The notes beneath the pieces were generated by a model that was given only the letters and a program-made list of their open reading frames with translations, did no database searches and was not told the origin of the DNA. The translations under genes were made by a program, and so were the position numbers. 64,000 bases of DNA from Selaginella tamariscina. Taxonomy: Eukaryota; Streptophyta; Lycopodiopsida; Selaginellales; Selaginellaceae. Location: positions 272,066 to 336,065 of the forward strand of contig PUQB01000208.1 of assembly GCA_003024785.1 (NCBI GenBank), given 5' to 3'. This document shows, piece by piece, positions 10,781-23,582 of this stretch. Each line of letters begins with the position of its first letter. Within the stretch, counting starts at the first letter, position 1.

Positions 10781-13296
10781 ATGGTTGGGGTTGAAATGGT
10801 TAATACCAATAATACAAGCATGGTCAAATTGGGAGTTTCTGATAATTTTCCGGTGGGAATGCGAATTCTGGCGGTCGATGACGATCCTGTTTGTCTCAGT
10901 GTACTTACCCAAATGCTTCGTCAATGCTCATACGAAGGTAAGCCTTTATTTTATTTTATTTTATTTATTTATTTTCTTTTTAATTAGTGGTAACAGTTTT
11001 ATTAATCATCTATTATACATCTTCATATGTTGTGTGTGTATATATACTGTGAATACGCGTGTGTGTGTATGGTTTTGTACTTGTTAATATATGGTCATTT
11101 CTTATACTATGTGTACACACACATATGTTGTGTGTCTATGTGTGTGCAGTTACGTTTTGTACAAGGGCAAGGGAAGCACTTGCATTGCTTAGGGAGAAGA
11201 AGGACGGCTTTGATTTGGTGATTAGTGATGTGGTTATGCCCGATATGGATGGGTTTAAGCTGCTGGAGCTCATCGGATTAGAGATGGATCTCCCTGTAAT
11301 AAGTAAGTGCACACGCACACACGTATATACATGTATATATGGATATGTGTATCACTTGTTTTGTGTTGCTCTCTCTCTCTCACTGTTTATGTGTGTATAT
11401 ATGAGCAGTGACATCATCTCATGGAGAAACGAGTACGGTAATGAAAGGTGTGACGCACGGAGCGTGTGACTACCTCTTAAAGCCCGTACGTATTGAGGAG
11501 CTCCGTAACATATGGCAGCACGTCGTAAGGAGGTATATACTACTCATAGATAAACTCGTTAATACATATATGTATTCTATACGTTACATACACATATATC
11601 TGTGTGTGTGTACGCTGCAGGTATATAATATGTATTATGTTATATAAATTAGTATGTATATGAATTATAAAGCTAATTTAATTGCGAAATAGGAGGAAAC
11701 ACAACGAAACTAAGGACGTAGAGGCATCTTATGGAGTATGGATGAAAGCGAGAGACAGCACCGTAGGAATCGATCGGACGATGGAGCGGATTACACATCA
11801 TCCGCAAATGACGGTGCGAATGACTCCTCTTGGAAGCATCAGAAACGTAGAAAAGACGAGGATGACAATGAGCAAGAGGAAGATCCCTCGACTCTCAAGA
11901 AGCCACGCGTCGTCTGGTCCGTGGAGCTTCATCAACAATTTGTTAATGCCGTTAACACTCTAGGAATCGATAGTAAGTTAACGTTAAACTTTATCTATAC
12001 ATGTGTATTGTATGTGTTTGAGCGTATGTATTGTACTATTATATTCTATATAGGACTACATACGAGTTAGATTTGTGTAAGTACGTAACTTACACATCTT
12101 TAAACTTCCGTTTTGCAATATGATTTCACATAACAGTATCTTCTGTAACTTACATAACTATATATCTAACTTCTTCTCTATATAGTGTATATTGGCAATG
12201 TGTATAGTGTATACATGTGTGTGTGTGTGTGTGTGTGTGTTGATATTCAAGTTAATGTGTTTATATAAGATCATATTTTTTATGTAGAAGCTGTACCAAA
12301 GAAGATCCTGGAGCATATGAACGTCCAAGGATTGACGAGGGAAAATGTCGCAAGTCATCTCCAGGTTTGATTACAAAATAATATGTGTGTACATATCTTA
12401 TACATGTATAAGACGGGTATACATGTGATATAAACACAACACACACACACACACATATATATATATTAATGAATGTTTATTACAGAAATATAGGCTGTAT
12501 TTACGAAGGTTAAGTGGTGCCCAACAGTCCCCAGGAGCAGCCGCTTCCTTTTGTTCCCCATCTGCTGATCCAACGTTCGGATTTGCGCCATTATCGAACA
12601 CCGTCCATTTCCCCCCAGTTCAAGCAGGAATAATGAGGTAGTATACATATACGTATATACGCATGTATATACGTATACTAATGTAAGTTATACAGACCAC
12701 ATACAAATATGGACCCTTCGATGCTTGTCCAGCCTCAAGTGGGATACTTAAGGCCACAAGCGCACTTAAACATGCATAACCAGGTGAACATTAACCAGAT
12801 GAATCTTCCCCATAGCAGGATAAATCTTCCTAACCCAAGTAGTTTAGAAGTAAACCGGGGAGGTTTAGCGGTAAGCATCCCTAATCGTGGGGGTTTAGAA
12901 GTAAACCTGCCGGACCAGATATCGCCTGTTGAGAATGTGTACGGTCAGTATAGACACAATGGCTATAGGCCTATGGGATATCCATTGCATATTCCATATA
13001 GTACTCAGGGTGTAGTGAGTTCTAACACTCCATATACGGATGATTCGGGTATTATTGTTACTAGTCCTGGGATCAGAACCAAGATGTCAAACTTAACTCT
13101 ACAAAACAATGGTAACGCTAACGGTAACCATGGTGAGGGGATCGGGGTTACCGTCAGTCACCATCCAAGCATACCAGCGAGGTTTGCAGTGGACGATAAT
13201 GAACAGATGGGAACTTCTGGGGAGCTGGATACTGGGAATGATATTGCGAGTATATATTTTGAGGAGAGGTTTATGAGTAATGATTATAGATTGTAA
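10781..13296 (+). CDS. Type-B response regulator (receiver domain plus GARP/Myb DNA-binding domain)
   Basis: Nuclear transcription factor at the end of the cytokinin His-Asp phosphorelay. Exons: 10781-10937, 11150-11302, 11409-11532, 11693-11972, 12288-12364, 12486-12637, 12696-13296. The receiver domain shows RILAVDDDP (acidic pocket), [15 protein letters not shown] (phosphoacceptor Asp), MTSSHGET and DYLLKPVR (conserved Lys). The GARP domain shows [41 protein letters not shown] and [14 protein letters not shown]. The C-terminal tail is rich in Asn, Pro and Gly with two RGGLEV/RGGLAV-like repeats. The summed exons (1544 nt) are one base short: the frame slips near 11737 between KDVEASYG and MDESERQ in the linker, without a usable intron there. 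The other six exons fit. Length of about 514 residues is normal for the family. Confidence 0.9.
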
Positions 13297-13682
13297 GTAG
13301 TTGGAAGCATTGAAAAAGAAACAAAAATATTATATATATGTGTGTATATTGAGAGTTTACACATTCATAGCTATACACACAGATTTATTACATATACGAT
13401 GTCTCTCATAGGCACAATAGGTGTATGTAATTACATTATATAAAAGAATTGATGTTGTGTTGTTTGAATTATTGAGTCTAAAATAAATTATTATCAAACT
13501 ATTTGAATTTAGTTTAATTATTATGTGTAGTATGTATATACTGATTATCTTTTCTCGATCTATGTCACTTAACACAACACACACACACACATTCATTTGA
13601 CATATCAGGTATCTCATTTATGTATACAGACCTATATATAGAGATGTACATACACACACAAACATCTCTCTCACACACATCC

Positions 13683-13683
<1 letters not shown>

Positions 13684-13735
<52 letters not shown>
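13684..13735. repeat. (TA)n-(GA)n compound microsatellite
   Basis: TA run of about 26 bases joined to a GA run of about 26 bases downstream of the response-regulator gene. Confidence 0.9.
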
Positions 13736-13739
<4 letters not shown>

Positions 13740-16028
13740 ATATACATAATATGTCAGCATGTGAAATACACTTTTATCAAATCTTTTCCATTTTTAATAG
13801 ATAATCTTATAGTTAATATTCAGAATATTATCTTTAATTATATTAAATTTAAAACAAGCACGTCTTTACATATACATATAACACACATACCCATATAATA
13901 TTTGTATAAATAGATTTTATACAATATTTATCATTTAATAAAACTTTAAAAAATCTGAAATATTTAATGAATGGTTTAAAATATATGCTAAGCTTTAATA
14001 TTTATATATAAGTTAATATTGTCGGACAACCTTGTAAAGCAACTGAGATGCTATTCTCTCTCTGCGGTTCTGTTTTGGATAGTGAAGAGAAGAGATATAA
14101 TTAATATATTTTCACATCATTTTTTTAGTACCAAGCAAATAAGTATATTAAATATATATGTGCGTGTAGTGATTGTTGATATAGACATTTTAAAATGGAT
14201 AATTGACATTTGTTTTGAATGTGATCGGGTTTGGAGTTTGCATATACATACACACACACACACAATGTGTGTGCATGCGCGTGTGCGTGTGTGCACGTGT
14301 ATATATAATCGACATGAAATTGTTTTTATAGTTTAGAATGAAAAAGAAAAATACATATATCCACTATATGATGCAGCAGTTATTAAGTAATTAAAAACTT
14401 ATTAGAAATTTCAATATTAATGAGCGGAAAATCAATTAAACTCCGAATAACTCAACATATTAAAAAAAAATAGTTTATTTAATTAAAAACTTTAAAAGGT
14501 GTTTGATACGAAGGAAAAGAATTTTAAAAAATATTAAAATTATGATAGTAATAATTCATTTTAAAATAACACACATGTATATGCTTTAATTGCTGTATAG
14601 TTGTTACAAATTTGATATAAATAAGCTGTATATACATAAATTCTTATTTAACTATGTATATGCTTATACGAATATGTATTTTATTTGAAAATGAGCTTTA
14701 GAAAAAATTAGTTTTTACTTAGAGCTTTTTTATTACTTATATATAAATAAAACATTGCATTATTTAATCACACGTGGATATTTACTTATGCATGTTTATG
14801 TATCTATGTGTCCTATAATTGAGACGTCACACACGAAGTTATGCAAATTCTGTTTTAATTATGCAAATTCAATTATTAATAATAAATTAATAGTAACATG
14901 TTTTTTATTAATGTTTTCTCTTAATTTTTTATGTTTTTAAATATTAACATATCTTACCGGACTTGGCGATCATTAAAGAATAGTAAATGATATAAACATT
15001 TTTTTAATGAAGCTTGTATATTATGTAAACAATTAAGTTTAAAAAAGTGTTATAATGATGAATCTTAATGTTATAACTTGTATATTTAATGAGACTCGTC
15101 ATTTTCATTTTTAAATTGAAACTTACTTTCTTATTTTATATTTTAAATATTTTACATCTAATATCGTTGAGTTCTTAAATTTTAATCAATAAATAAATTA
15201 ATATTTTTTATAATGAACATAATATGTGAAAGGATAATGTCATATTTATTTAACAAAAGAAAATAAGCATGAATGACTACAAAATACAATGGTTTTATTA
15301 TAATAAAAAAGATGAATGGTAAGATTAAGAATGTTAATTTTTGTGATCATTATTATAAGGTGTTTTCTATTATTAAAAACTTTTTAAAAATTGTAACAAT
15401 AAAGCATCAACATGTATTAAACTTAAAAAACTAAAATGTACTCATATATGAGGTGATAAAAGTTAATTAATTTTGTGTTTATGTTACAACATGTATTTTA
15501 TATAAAAGAAACAAGTACAAATTTACATTTATATATTTTGCCACCTTAAGTATATTATGCAACTTATAAAGGAATTATTATTTCTATGTCACACAAAGTA
15601 AAATATAAAAAGAAAAAAGGGATATGTACTTTCAAGTACATTTTACATACCTAAACAATTTAAAAATAAACGTATTCGCTAATTAGCAAAAAGGAAGAAA
15701 AAAGATTCGTTATTTACAATGTTGTAATATTTAACATAATTAAAGAATTTATAAGATTATTACAGATAAGAATCGTTATTTAATAAGAGTGATTATGTGA
15801 ACTTATGATTGTATACCCTAAATACATTTTTGTAATTTTTCAAATAATAGAGGCATTCCTGTAATTATGTAAATGTTCAAAAATATTTTAGTAAGTTTCC
15901 CTAAATTTTAAATACATATAATTTAAAATCGAAAATATCAATCTTAATTAATATGCATAAAGTTCATGTGAAAATTATGCTTGAATGTAATCATTTTATA
16001 AAACCAGCAATTTGTGAATATTATAAAT

Positions 16029-16052
16029 CTAAACCCTAAACCCTAAACCCTA
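16029..16052. repeat. Short telomere-type repeat (CCCTAAA)3
   Basis: AAACCCTAAACCCTAAACCC plus one more partial unit, exact plant telomere type. It lies about 130 bp before the FAX relic, so it may be the relic's old telo-box promoter or a small interstitial telomeric scar. Confidence 0.85.
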
Positions 16053-16179
16053 AATATTAAACCTGAAATATTCCCGAGAGAGGTAGTATATAAATAATTT
16101 TCTTATACTTGTTAATGTTATTGTACATTTACTAAAACACGCATGTATGTGTGTGTTTTACACATATCTGTGTGTAACA

Positions 16180-16440
16180 GCATTTCAAGAAGACGATATT
16201 ACTGGAGACCACAGGTCCATCTTGTGTACATTATACCACTGGAAACAAGTAATCCTCCTTCATATATATTTCTGTAATATATTCATACTTACCGGGATTG
16301 CATGTGCCGTACAGTTTGGGTGCTCTCTTTTTAACCCCGAGCAGCAAACAGGTACGGAGATTATCTTTTAAACTCACTTAAACTCTCATGTTTAACGTGA
16401 ACCATTCTGCATATGCACACACACACACACACAGGCATTA
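16180..16440 (+). pseudogene. FAX (Tmem14) relic, copy of the gene at 32804-34059
   Basis: Sequence from about 16186 to 16420 matches the minus strand of the intact FAX gene: an exon 2-like start (CAGCATTTC), exon 4 (ATTGCATGTGCCGTACAGTTTGG), and the exon 4/intron junction GGTACGGAGATTATCTTTTA with the intron after it, down to TTTAACGTGAACC. Exon 4 is shortened, losing the GGLLLTLS region. The piece TTATACCACTGGAAACAAG followed by TAATCCTCCT is in the opposite orientation to the rest, so a small internal inversion has occurred. It cannot encode a FAX protein. Its tail faces the RING-PHD gene, the mirror image of the 32.5-34 kb arrangement. Confidence 0.75.
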
Positions 16441-16534
16441 AAAAACATTTGACAGTTAATTGACAGAATAACATCAGGTCCTAACTAAAGTTTTAACCAG
16501 AAATTAAAGTGTGAGGTACATGGACACACGTACG

Positions 16535-16575
16535 TGTGTGTGTGCGAGAGAGAGAGAGAGAGAGAGAGGAGAGAG
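16535..16575. repeat. (GT)n-(GA)n tract in the FAX-relic/RING-PHD junction
   Basis: GTGTGTGTGCGAGAGAGAG tract between the two convergent genes. A shorter CT/AG tract sits at the matching place near 32680 in the other copy of the duplication. Confidence 0.7.
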
Positions 16576-16598
16576 TAATACAGATAAAACATACCAAG

Positions 16599-17844
16599 TT
16601 ACTCGAGTAGTCTTTGTACAACTAGTTTAGCTCGGTCTGTTAAGTCTACGTCATTGCAATATGCATGCTCAATAAGCTCGTGTGTTGCAGATCTTGCTAT
16701 GTTCTTGAATTCATCCTTTCCTGCATATATTAAATAATTTAAACAGGAGTATATGGTTAAAAAACAGCATAAAAAAATGTATGCTTATATAGATGTGTAT
16801 TTATATAAGAATATAAAAAAAATGCTATGAAGGGAAGTACTTCAGCTGGTGCATGATGCATACACACTCATGCACAGTACATACTCAAGCAACTATGCAT
16901 ACTGTACATGGTACATACATATACATGCATACACACATACACGGATATATGTTCGTCTATGTGTATATATAATACTTACCGAGCTTATGTTCCTTATAAA
17001 GTGGTGTGAGTTGCTCTCTAACAATCTTTAGTACATGCTCTTTCTCGGCCTTCCTTTGTTTCTTATTGGTTTTTGTATGAACTTCACCTTCTACCAGTCT
17101 CTTGTGTAGTGTAGTTGGAACTTCCGGCGGCAATTTCCGGTCACATGTTCTGGTGGCTCCGGTATATTCCGATCACCTTCTACCCGTTTCTTGGTTAGCG
17201 TACTTGGAACTTCCGGCAGCAATTTCCTATCACATATCCCTGTGGTTTCTGGTATATTCTGATCAAACCTTCCGCTGGATACAGTTGATCTGAATAAATC
17301 ATAGTTACATAATATAATATATATGCATTAAATATACTTAAATATAACTTACGATTCGTGTTCTGTTCTTGAGGTTGATGGTCCAGTCAAACTTTGACTG
17401 TGCTGGTGATTTGACCTCTGACCGCTGCGGTTCGAAGACACAGGCCGCAAGTTAGTAGAATTATTAAGCCGAGCACTCCTACAATTTTAAGCATTTAGTT
17501 AGTATGGTTGATATATTCTAAAGTAAATATATAATAATATGTATATGTATTACAGATCGTGCGTGCGTGTGCGTGTGCGTAACAACATACTCTGAAGCAT
17601 GGTTTAATCTGGAAGCTGAAACAGGGCGTTTATGGACAGAAGAATTCTGATTGCATGCACTATTGAGGACTGTAGGTGCAGCTTGGCTGCTGGATGCCAT
17701 GCGCCTGGCTTGATCAAACATCTCCCACGCTTTGTCGATCTCTGGGTTCTGTAAAACATCAGTATATCATAAGTGTGTGTGTGTGTGCTGAGGGACTTTT
17801 AGATATAATGTGTCTTGTCTACATTGTTTTTGTGATATAGCAAG

Positions 17845-17890
<46 letters not shown>

Positions 17891-19614
17891 TTTTCCTATG
17901 TATATGTGTAAAGCATATACAAACCTGTTGTATGCGTTCATCTTGGATAGTGGCTTCTCTGTTCTGTTGAGGGCGTTAACCACCGCAGTAACGACATTTC
18001 ACCATGTGTAAGAGCGTGCCAGTTCTGTCTAATGCGTTGTATTCGCTGTTGAACGGTTCTTCGTGAAGATAGCGTCCTTGCTGAGCTGCATTTGGCATAA
18101 TATTCTCCCGCACTTCATATAATGCAGCTAATTCTTCAGCAACTGTAGAATCGTTGTTGTCGGTTCGCCTGGTGCAAATTTTTGTTAGATTGTGCAATAT
18201 GTGTATGTACGTTTGTGTGACTATAAATATAAGTGCAAAGTTTAAAAAACACAGTTGTATAGTCACATATGTATCTTTATTAGACACATACATAGTAACA
18301 CATACTCATATAAATCACTACTTACTTACATCTATCGTATAAATATATCCCATAAGTGTATATTTAAGATCAGAAAAACCATGCAGCTATATATAGATGT
18401 GTGTGTGTCCGTATTTATTTATTTATGCATATCGTATGGCTTTTGTCTGTGGTATGGTGTGCCTACACTACACAAATATATATGCGTGTGTATAAAATGA
18501 TACATACAGATGACGGTTAGATCTTGAGGGTCGCTCCTCCAAGGTCGAGTCCTCACAGCAGATCTAATGAACTCTTCTTCGGTTATAACTACTTCATCTT
18601 CATCTTCATCATTGACTTGGACTGCACAGTTGACTTGGTTGACTATGGCTTGATCATTGTCTGAGTAAGACGGTACACAATCTATGCAATACCAGTCTCC
18701 ACGTGGGACTCCAGGGAGGCCAACACAGAATGTGTGTACGGCAGCATCGCAACCGTCGCATATAAGTAGTAGATTATCGTTGGTTGTATCGTGGTCATGA
18801 CAATACATACATACTGTTGCTGAGTATGGATCTGCCTGTACAATTTGTTGAAGCTCTTCAGGTTGGCTCATGAACCTAACAAAGTTTCCAAGTCATAACA
18901 TATATATACAAACACATGAGAATGGGGTATCCCTCAAAACCCACACAGGCATACTCGCACAATACAATTGTTTCATGATTAAATACATAAATATTACACA
19001 CACACACACAACAGTATAATAGTATATCATATAAACAAATAAATGATGACTAAAAATCATATATGCTCTCTCTCTCTCTCTCTCTCTCTCTCTATGTGCA
19101 CACACACACACACACACCACACAAGTATTTGTTAACTGAATATGCGTGCGTGCACAACCAGATAATGTTCCTTAGACTACAGTACTTAGCTTCGTTGTTG
19201 AAAATAGTTAGAAAACATGGTGTCTTTTGGTTTTCTTAAATAAATTTCATTAATATATATGAAATGTTATTTCACAGCATAAATACTTTAAGGGATAGAT
19301 ATGATGTGTAATAAGGACCAAAAAAATATACATAGACATATAAAACACTGAATAATAAATAAATTTTTTTTTAAATGAAATAAACAACCAAAAGAATTAA
19401 ATACCTGATTACGGGTGGGAATTCTAACAGTTCGTTTGCGAGCACCCTTGCTAGAAGGTCGGATAATGGTAACAAACCGCTGCTTACAAAGAGGACACCT
19501 GGATTCGACATTGGACCATTCCAGAATGCACGGGAAACAGAAGAAATGTTCACAGCAATCCAATTTACCTCTATTCACCTCTTCGTGCTCTACCAAACAG
19601 ATCCCGCACTCCAT
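16599..19614 (-). CDS. RING and PHD finger protein, putative E3 ubiquitin ligase/chromatin reader
   Basis: Resembles the Arabidopsis RING/PHD protein At4g10940 from memory. Exons (minus): 19405-19614, about 18508-18870, 17925-18168, 17591-17748, 17353-17479, 16980-17289, 16599-16720. The RING finger is CGICLVEHEE...CCEHFFCFPCI...CPLC. The PHD finger is VCMYCHDHD...LLLICDGCDAAVHTFCV...GDWYCIDC. Then come an acidic stretch (NDEDEDEVVITEEE), an EIDKAWEMFDQARRM helix and a conserved C-terminal region (EHVLKIVREQLTPLYKE; NIARSATHELIEHAY; LVVQRLLE). Exon 6 contains a duplicated unit (DRKLLPEVPSTLTKKRVEG and RKLPPEVPTTLHKRLVEG). At least three single-base frame slips are needed: at the exon 1-2 join, near 18000, and inside the exon 6 duplication. 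Exon 2-3 phase is also uncertain. It may be a decaying gene or carry consensus errors. Confidence 0.7.
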
Positions 19615-19617
19615 TCG

Positions 19618-19690
19618 TAAACCCTAATTTCCCAATAAGCCCTAATTATCCTAATTTCTCGGGTTATCGCCCTAGCCCTAACCCTAGTCT
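19618..19690. promoter_or_regulatory. Telo-box-rich promoter of the RING-PHD gene
   Basis: Directly upstream of the start codon are four or more CCCTAA-type words, such as AAACCCTAATTTCC and GCCCTAACCCTAG. Confidence 0.5.
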
Positions 19691-20190
19691 TATAGTACCC
19701 TATGAATGATTATAAAAAATTTTTATTAACTTATAAAATGATTTCACTTGTAAAAGAAAATTTTATTTAAAAATGAAAATGTATCTGCAAGGTAACTACG
19801 GTAAATAAACCTAGTAATTAAAATATATAGGAAGTTTAATTTTACAATTAGGATAATTTATTATGATAATTTAAATATAATTAAAACTATGTTTTACTTG
19901 TATATATAAACTTTAATTTAAATATAACCAATTTTTTTTTTAAAAAAAAGCCTTGCATAGAAATGCTAAAATATGAATTAAATACTTAAACGTTATTTAA
20001 TTATAAAATTAGACAATATAATGTAAAATATCAACTTCAAATACACATATAATGATTTAACATTTTATTGATATATTTTTCAAAGTTTTCACGTGCTAAT
20101 GACACGTGTCACAAAGAACATGAAATCTCGAGCCTGACTGTTGGATCTGAACAAACGGCAAATCCAACGGCACAAAAATCTCGAAAAACA
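19691..20190. other. AT-rich spacer
   Basis: Between the divergent RING-PHD and RNase H-like genes. AT-rich, with no coding frame or repeat family recognised. A CACGTG-like ACACGTGTC is at about 20101-20109. Confidence 0.5.
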
Positions 20191-20196
20191 GTTTGA

Positions 20197-20704
20197 GTGA
20201 AGAACACAGGAATGAGCAGCAACAACAGCAACTTCTGCCTACACTATGGAGGTGCAACCTGTGGGGGAAACCCCGGCCACGGTGGGTTCGGGTTCGTACT
20301 ACGTGACCATACTGGAACTGCGTTAGACCACGAGGTAGCATCAAGAACGAGGCGGAGTACCAAGGGCTCGTACATGGCATGGAGGCTGCCAGAAAACTGG
20401 GGGCACAGAACCTGCTTGTCAGGGGTGACTCACAACTTGTAACAAAGCAGATCAAGGGCGAGTGGACGGTCAAGGAGGATGCTCTCGAGCAGCTCTACAA
20501 ACAGGCTATGAGTGTTCGAGCTGCATTCGATGCATCTTTCGATATCGAGTGTGTTCCACCTGAGGAGAATTCCGAGGCCAATGCTCTTGCTAAGGAGGGT
20601 GCCGCTAGCGGGTTTTGGCATGGGCCAGGTGTGTGCGCGTGCGTGCGTGTGTGCGTGTGTGAAAAGAGATTCTAAACGGGCTTATCTTTTTATTTTCAGA
20701 CTAA
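20197..20704 (+). CDS. RNase H type-1-like protein with altered active site
   Basis: RNase H fold of the plant RVT_3 kind. Exon 1 is 20197-20628; exon 2 (20700-20704) adds only the last residue and the stop. Motifs: FCLHYGGATCGGNPG (strand 1), NEAEYQGLVHGMEAA, LLVRGDSQLV, then VPPEENSEANALAKEGA. In active enzymes the first motif carries Asp (HFDG) and the last usually Asp (EADALA); here they are Tyr and Asn. The Glu of NEAEYQ and the Asp of RGDSQ remain. Nuclease activity therefore looks doubtful. The frame slips once near 20340 between DHEVAS and SIKNEAEYQ; the total of 437 nt is one base short. Start could be ATG 20197 or 20212. The donor runs straight into a GTGTGTGCGCGTGCGTG tract. Tail-to-tail with the galactosyltransferase. 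Confidence 0.7.
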
Positions 20705-20847
20705 CCTGCATGTGCTGTGGAAAACTGAAGTTACAATCTATGAAGATATAACACACACACCTATACACACAGATACACTTCAAGGCTGTTTCTATATACA
20801 AATACATATATTTCTAGTTTGTCAATTAGTATACAATATATATTTAC

Positions 20848-22502
20848 CTATTCCATGTATGTAGCATTCCATAGTGCTGCGTCGCCTTCCCCACATCGAC
20901 TATGGACTTCGTGTATTCGCTCCGCTGATTTACATATACCACTACAGGACCAATCAAAAGATGCCACGCAAGCATTCCCTGCTTGTGCTTTCCACTCACA
21001 ATCTGTATTAATGAGTTAATAAAAAGATGTATATAGATTGGTGTGCGTGAGCTTACCTGGTGGAGTTCCGCAACACATAGTTCGATCATCTATGTGTTCT
21101 ACATCCAAACCAATGAACCACGCTCCTAATGACACGTCTTCGTTCGCATACTTATGCAAAATCGGCCTGTTGCAAAACCTACATAAGAAACAACACACAC
21201 ACACACACAAACTTACTCATTTGCTGAGATATAAGTAGCCAAATCTTTTGAAATAACATAGAGTTGTCCAGTTGCATGTCTAAAGTATCGGTTCCCTTGC
21301 TCTCCAAACTTCCAATATTCAGGTTCATGATACCTAACTCCTCTGTATAATACACAAATGTATGGATAGTGAAATTTGATGTTTATTCTTATGATAACTA
21401 TACAATTATTACTTAAATCTATAGGTTTTTAGTTTAAGCTTACTTTTGAGCAAGCACAGGACCAGACTTCATGCAACCTATGTAAATTCTCGGCTTCGAT
21501 CGCTGTCTTGCTAGATTAGCTCCCAAAGCACCTTCAGAACTTACAAAAATCAGTGTGTGTGATATACGATCATATAAAGTCAATGTACACATGTATGTGC
21601 GTGTGCGCGTGTCACATATGTGGTTTAATTGTACTTACCAAGATTTACGTGAACATCATCATCGACTTTAACATAGAAATCAGCATCCCAGAAAGCTACC
21701 GCTGTAGAGAAATATATCTTTGTTTTTGCTGAGAGTTCAAGATAGCCTTCAACATGATCCTATATAATATGCAGTCAGCGCCAACGTGCGTGGGTGGTGT
21801 ACCTGTGTGTGAATATAATATATAATTTTAATGCTGTTTACCAGTCTCAAGAAATCGTGATGCTGTGCGTTTTCCGCATCAATTGCTCTATCCAAGATAC
21901 CACCAGGTGTAGCACTAGCCAACAACAATAGATATATATACACACGCCCATGTGTATATTTGTGAAACTTACCTGTGACCAATCACGAAGCGCACCACAA
22001 TCCCCTTCTGCTCCTCCAACTCTTTGAGTTTCTCTCCTGTACAATGTTTTAAGTCCACGTATATAACATATTGTTATATAGATGCATATTGTACGTATAA
22101 TACAACGTCTGTTTATTTGATTCAAAGTAGCTAACTAGTATAATGTATCAATATGAAGATGTACTAACCTCTTGGCATCCATGTTTCACGTACAGAGTCT
22201 CGTCGTTTTCTGCTACTAAACGCAGTATTTATCCCCACAACAACGAAAGCCTTCTTACGTTCTTCTGGCAATGCTTTCTCAGCATTTTTAAGAAATGCAG
22301 AAGACCTCTCTCTAGATTCGACTGATCTGTAAAAGGCATAGATAAATATCAGTAAAATCAATATTAATAATAAAAATGTAATAATAGTTTAAAATATAAC
22401 CTCTGTGCTTCCGTAGCTTCATCCACAATTAAATTAGGCAAGTGTTTCTGCACTAGATTAATCTTGTTAACAACTTAAAAGATCAACTTTTTTATTTATA
22501 TG

Positions 22503-22565
<63 letters not shown>

Positions 22566-23192
22566 TAACTGATCAATATACCGTGTGTGTGTGAGTGTAT
22601 CTTACGTGTTTTCGTTCACAATCTTCTGCTTCATACTCATCATCTTCTGTTTGAAAACGCATTTTGGATCTTTTCACGCCCTCCTCCACAATCCACATCC
22701 TACGTATATTCAAATTACGTATGTGTGTGTGCAAATGTGCGCGTGGATTTCTATGATATTGAGTAAACATAGAATAGCTGGTTCTGATGTCAAGTATAAG
22801 TACGTATATATGTGAGCTAATGCCTGAATGTAGAAATGGACGATGTGGTAGAACAGTAATAACATGATAATAATACAGCCATAATAGCATTAATATCACA
22901 GTTACAACCAGAAGAATATTATACAGCAAGAACGGTCTGGACATATTGTTGCCAAGAATGTTATGGCTTCGGGACTTGCAGGAAGGTACATTGCGCACAT
23001 ACGTATGTATGTGTTTTGAAGTATATGCATACACAAACATTTAACCGACTCAATATAGATGACTTTGTTCTTACGAATGCATACTGATGAAAGTGTATAT
23101 GAAACAAATGTAAGCACATACCAACATACATACGAATGAATGGGGGCGCAGCGACACTACTTAACTTACAATATATAGACCATATATAATAC

Positions 23193-23235
<43 letters not shown>

Positions 23236-23582
23236 ATGTAATATATATATATATATATATCTGTGTGTGTGTGTGAACTCCAACTACAATGCTCGTTCAC
23301 ACAATGTAATTACTCACAATAATTAATATTTCGTACATCTTAACATAGACTTTGTAGGCATAAACAGAATATATTAAGTGTTATGTGTGTGGTCCACGAT
23401 GTATAACTCAGATATCTTATTCACAACCCTATCGAGATTGACACAATATGTACTGTGGATATAATATTGTATATAGATAATATTACTGACCTGTTTGTGA
23501 ATAGCAATCCAACACAGAAGCTTAATACACATAGAAGAAGTACCCATCTTGTATCCAATCCGCCAGATCCTCTAGATCGCAT
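20848..23582 (-). CDS. Beta-1,3-galactosyltransferase, GT31 with DUF4094
   Basis: Golgi type II membrane enzyme that adds galactose in beta-1,3 linkage to cell-wall glycans or proteoglycans. Eleven exons with perfect phases: 23491-23582, 22606-22699, 22401-22447, 22169-22326, 21973-22036, 21842-21914, 21639-21759, 21444-21531, 21217-21342, 21057-21178, 20848-21002. Together they give 1140 nt (379 residues), the usual length. N-terminal signal anchor [19 protein letters not shown], then the DUF4094 stem ([15 protein letters not shown]). Catalytic domain: [65 protein letters not shown] (DxD metal site), [48 protein letters not shown]. It closely resembles Arabidopsis B3GALT1-8 class proteins (from memory). 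This is the cleanest gene in the window. Confidence 0.93.
22508..22562. repeat. (AT)n microsatellite in a galactosyltransferase intron
   Basis: About 27 uninterrupted AT dinucleotides inside the intron between exons 2 and 3 of the minus-strand gene. Confidence 0.95.

Larger units (their letters stand above)
13297..16160. other. AT-rich intergenic spacer
   Basis: Very AT-rich with no convincing coding frame. Contains (TA)n followed by (GA)n at about 13684-13735, CA/GT tracts near 14250-14300, and a short telomere-type array at 16029-16052. I see no gene or mobile element boundary. Confidence 0.6.

Noticed and set aside
16029-16052. Chromosome end
   Set aside because: Only about three telomere units with genes on both sides.
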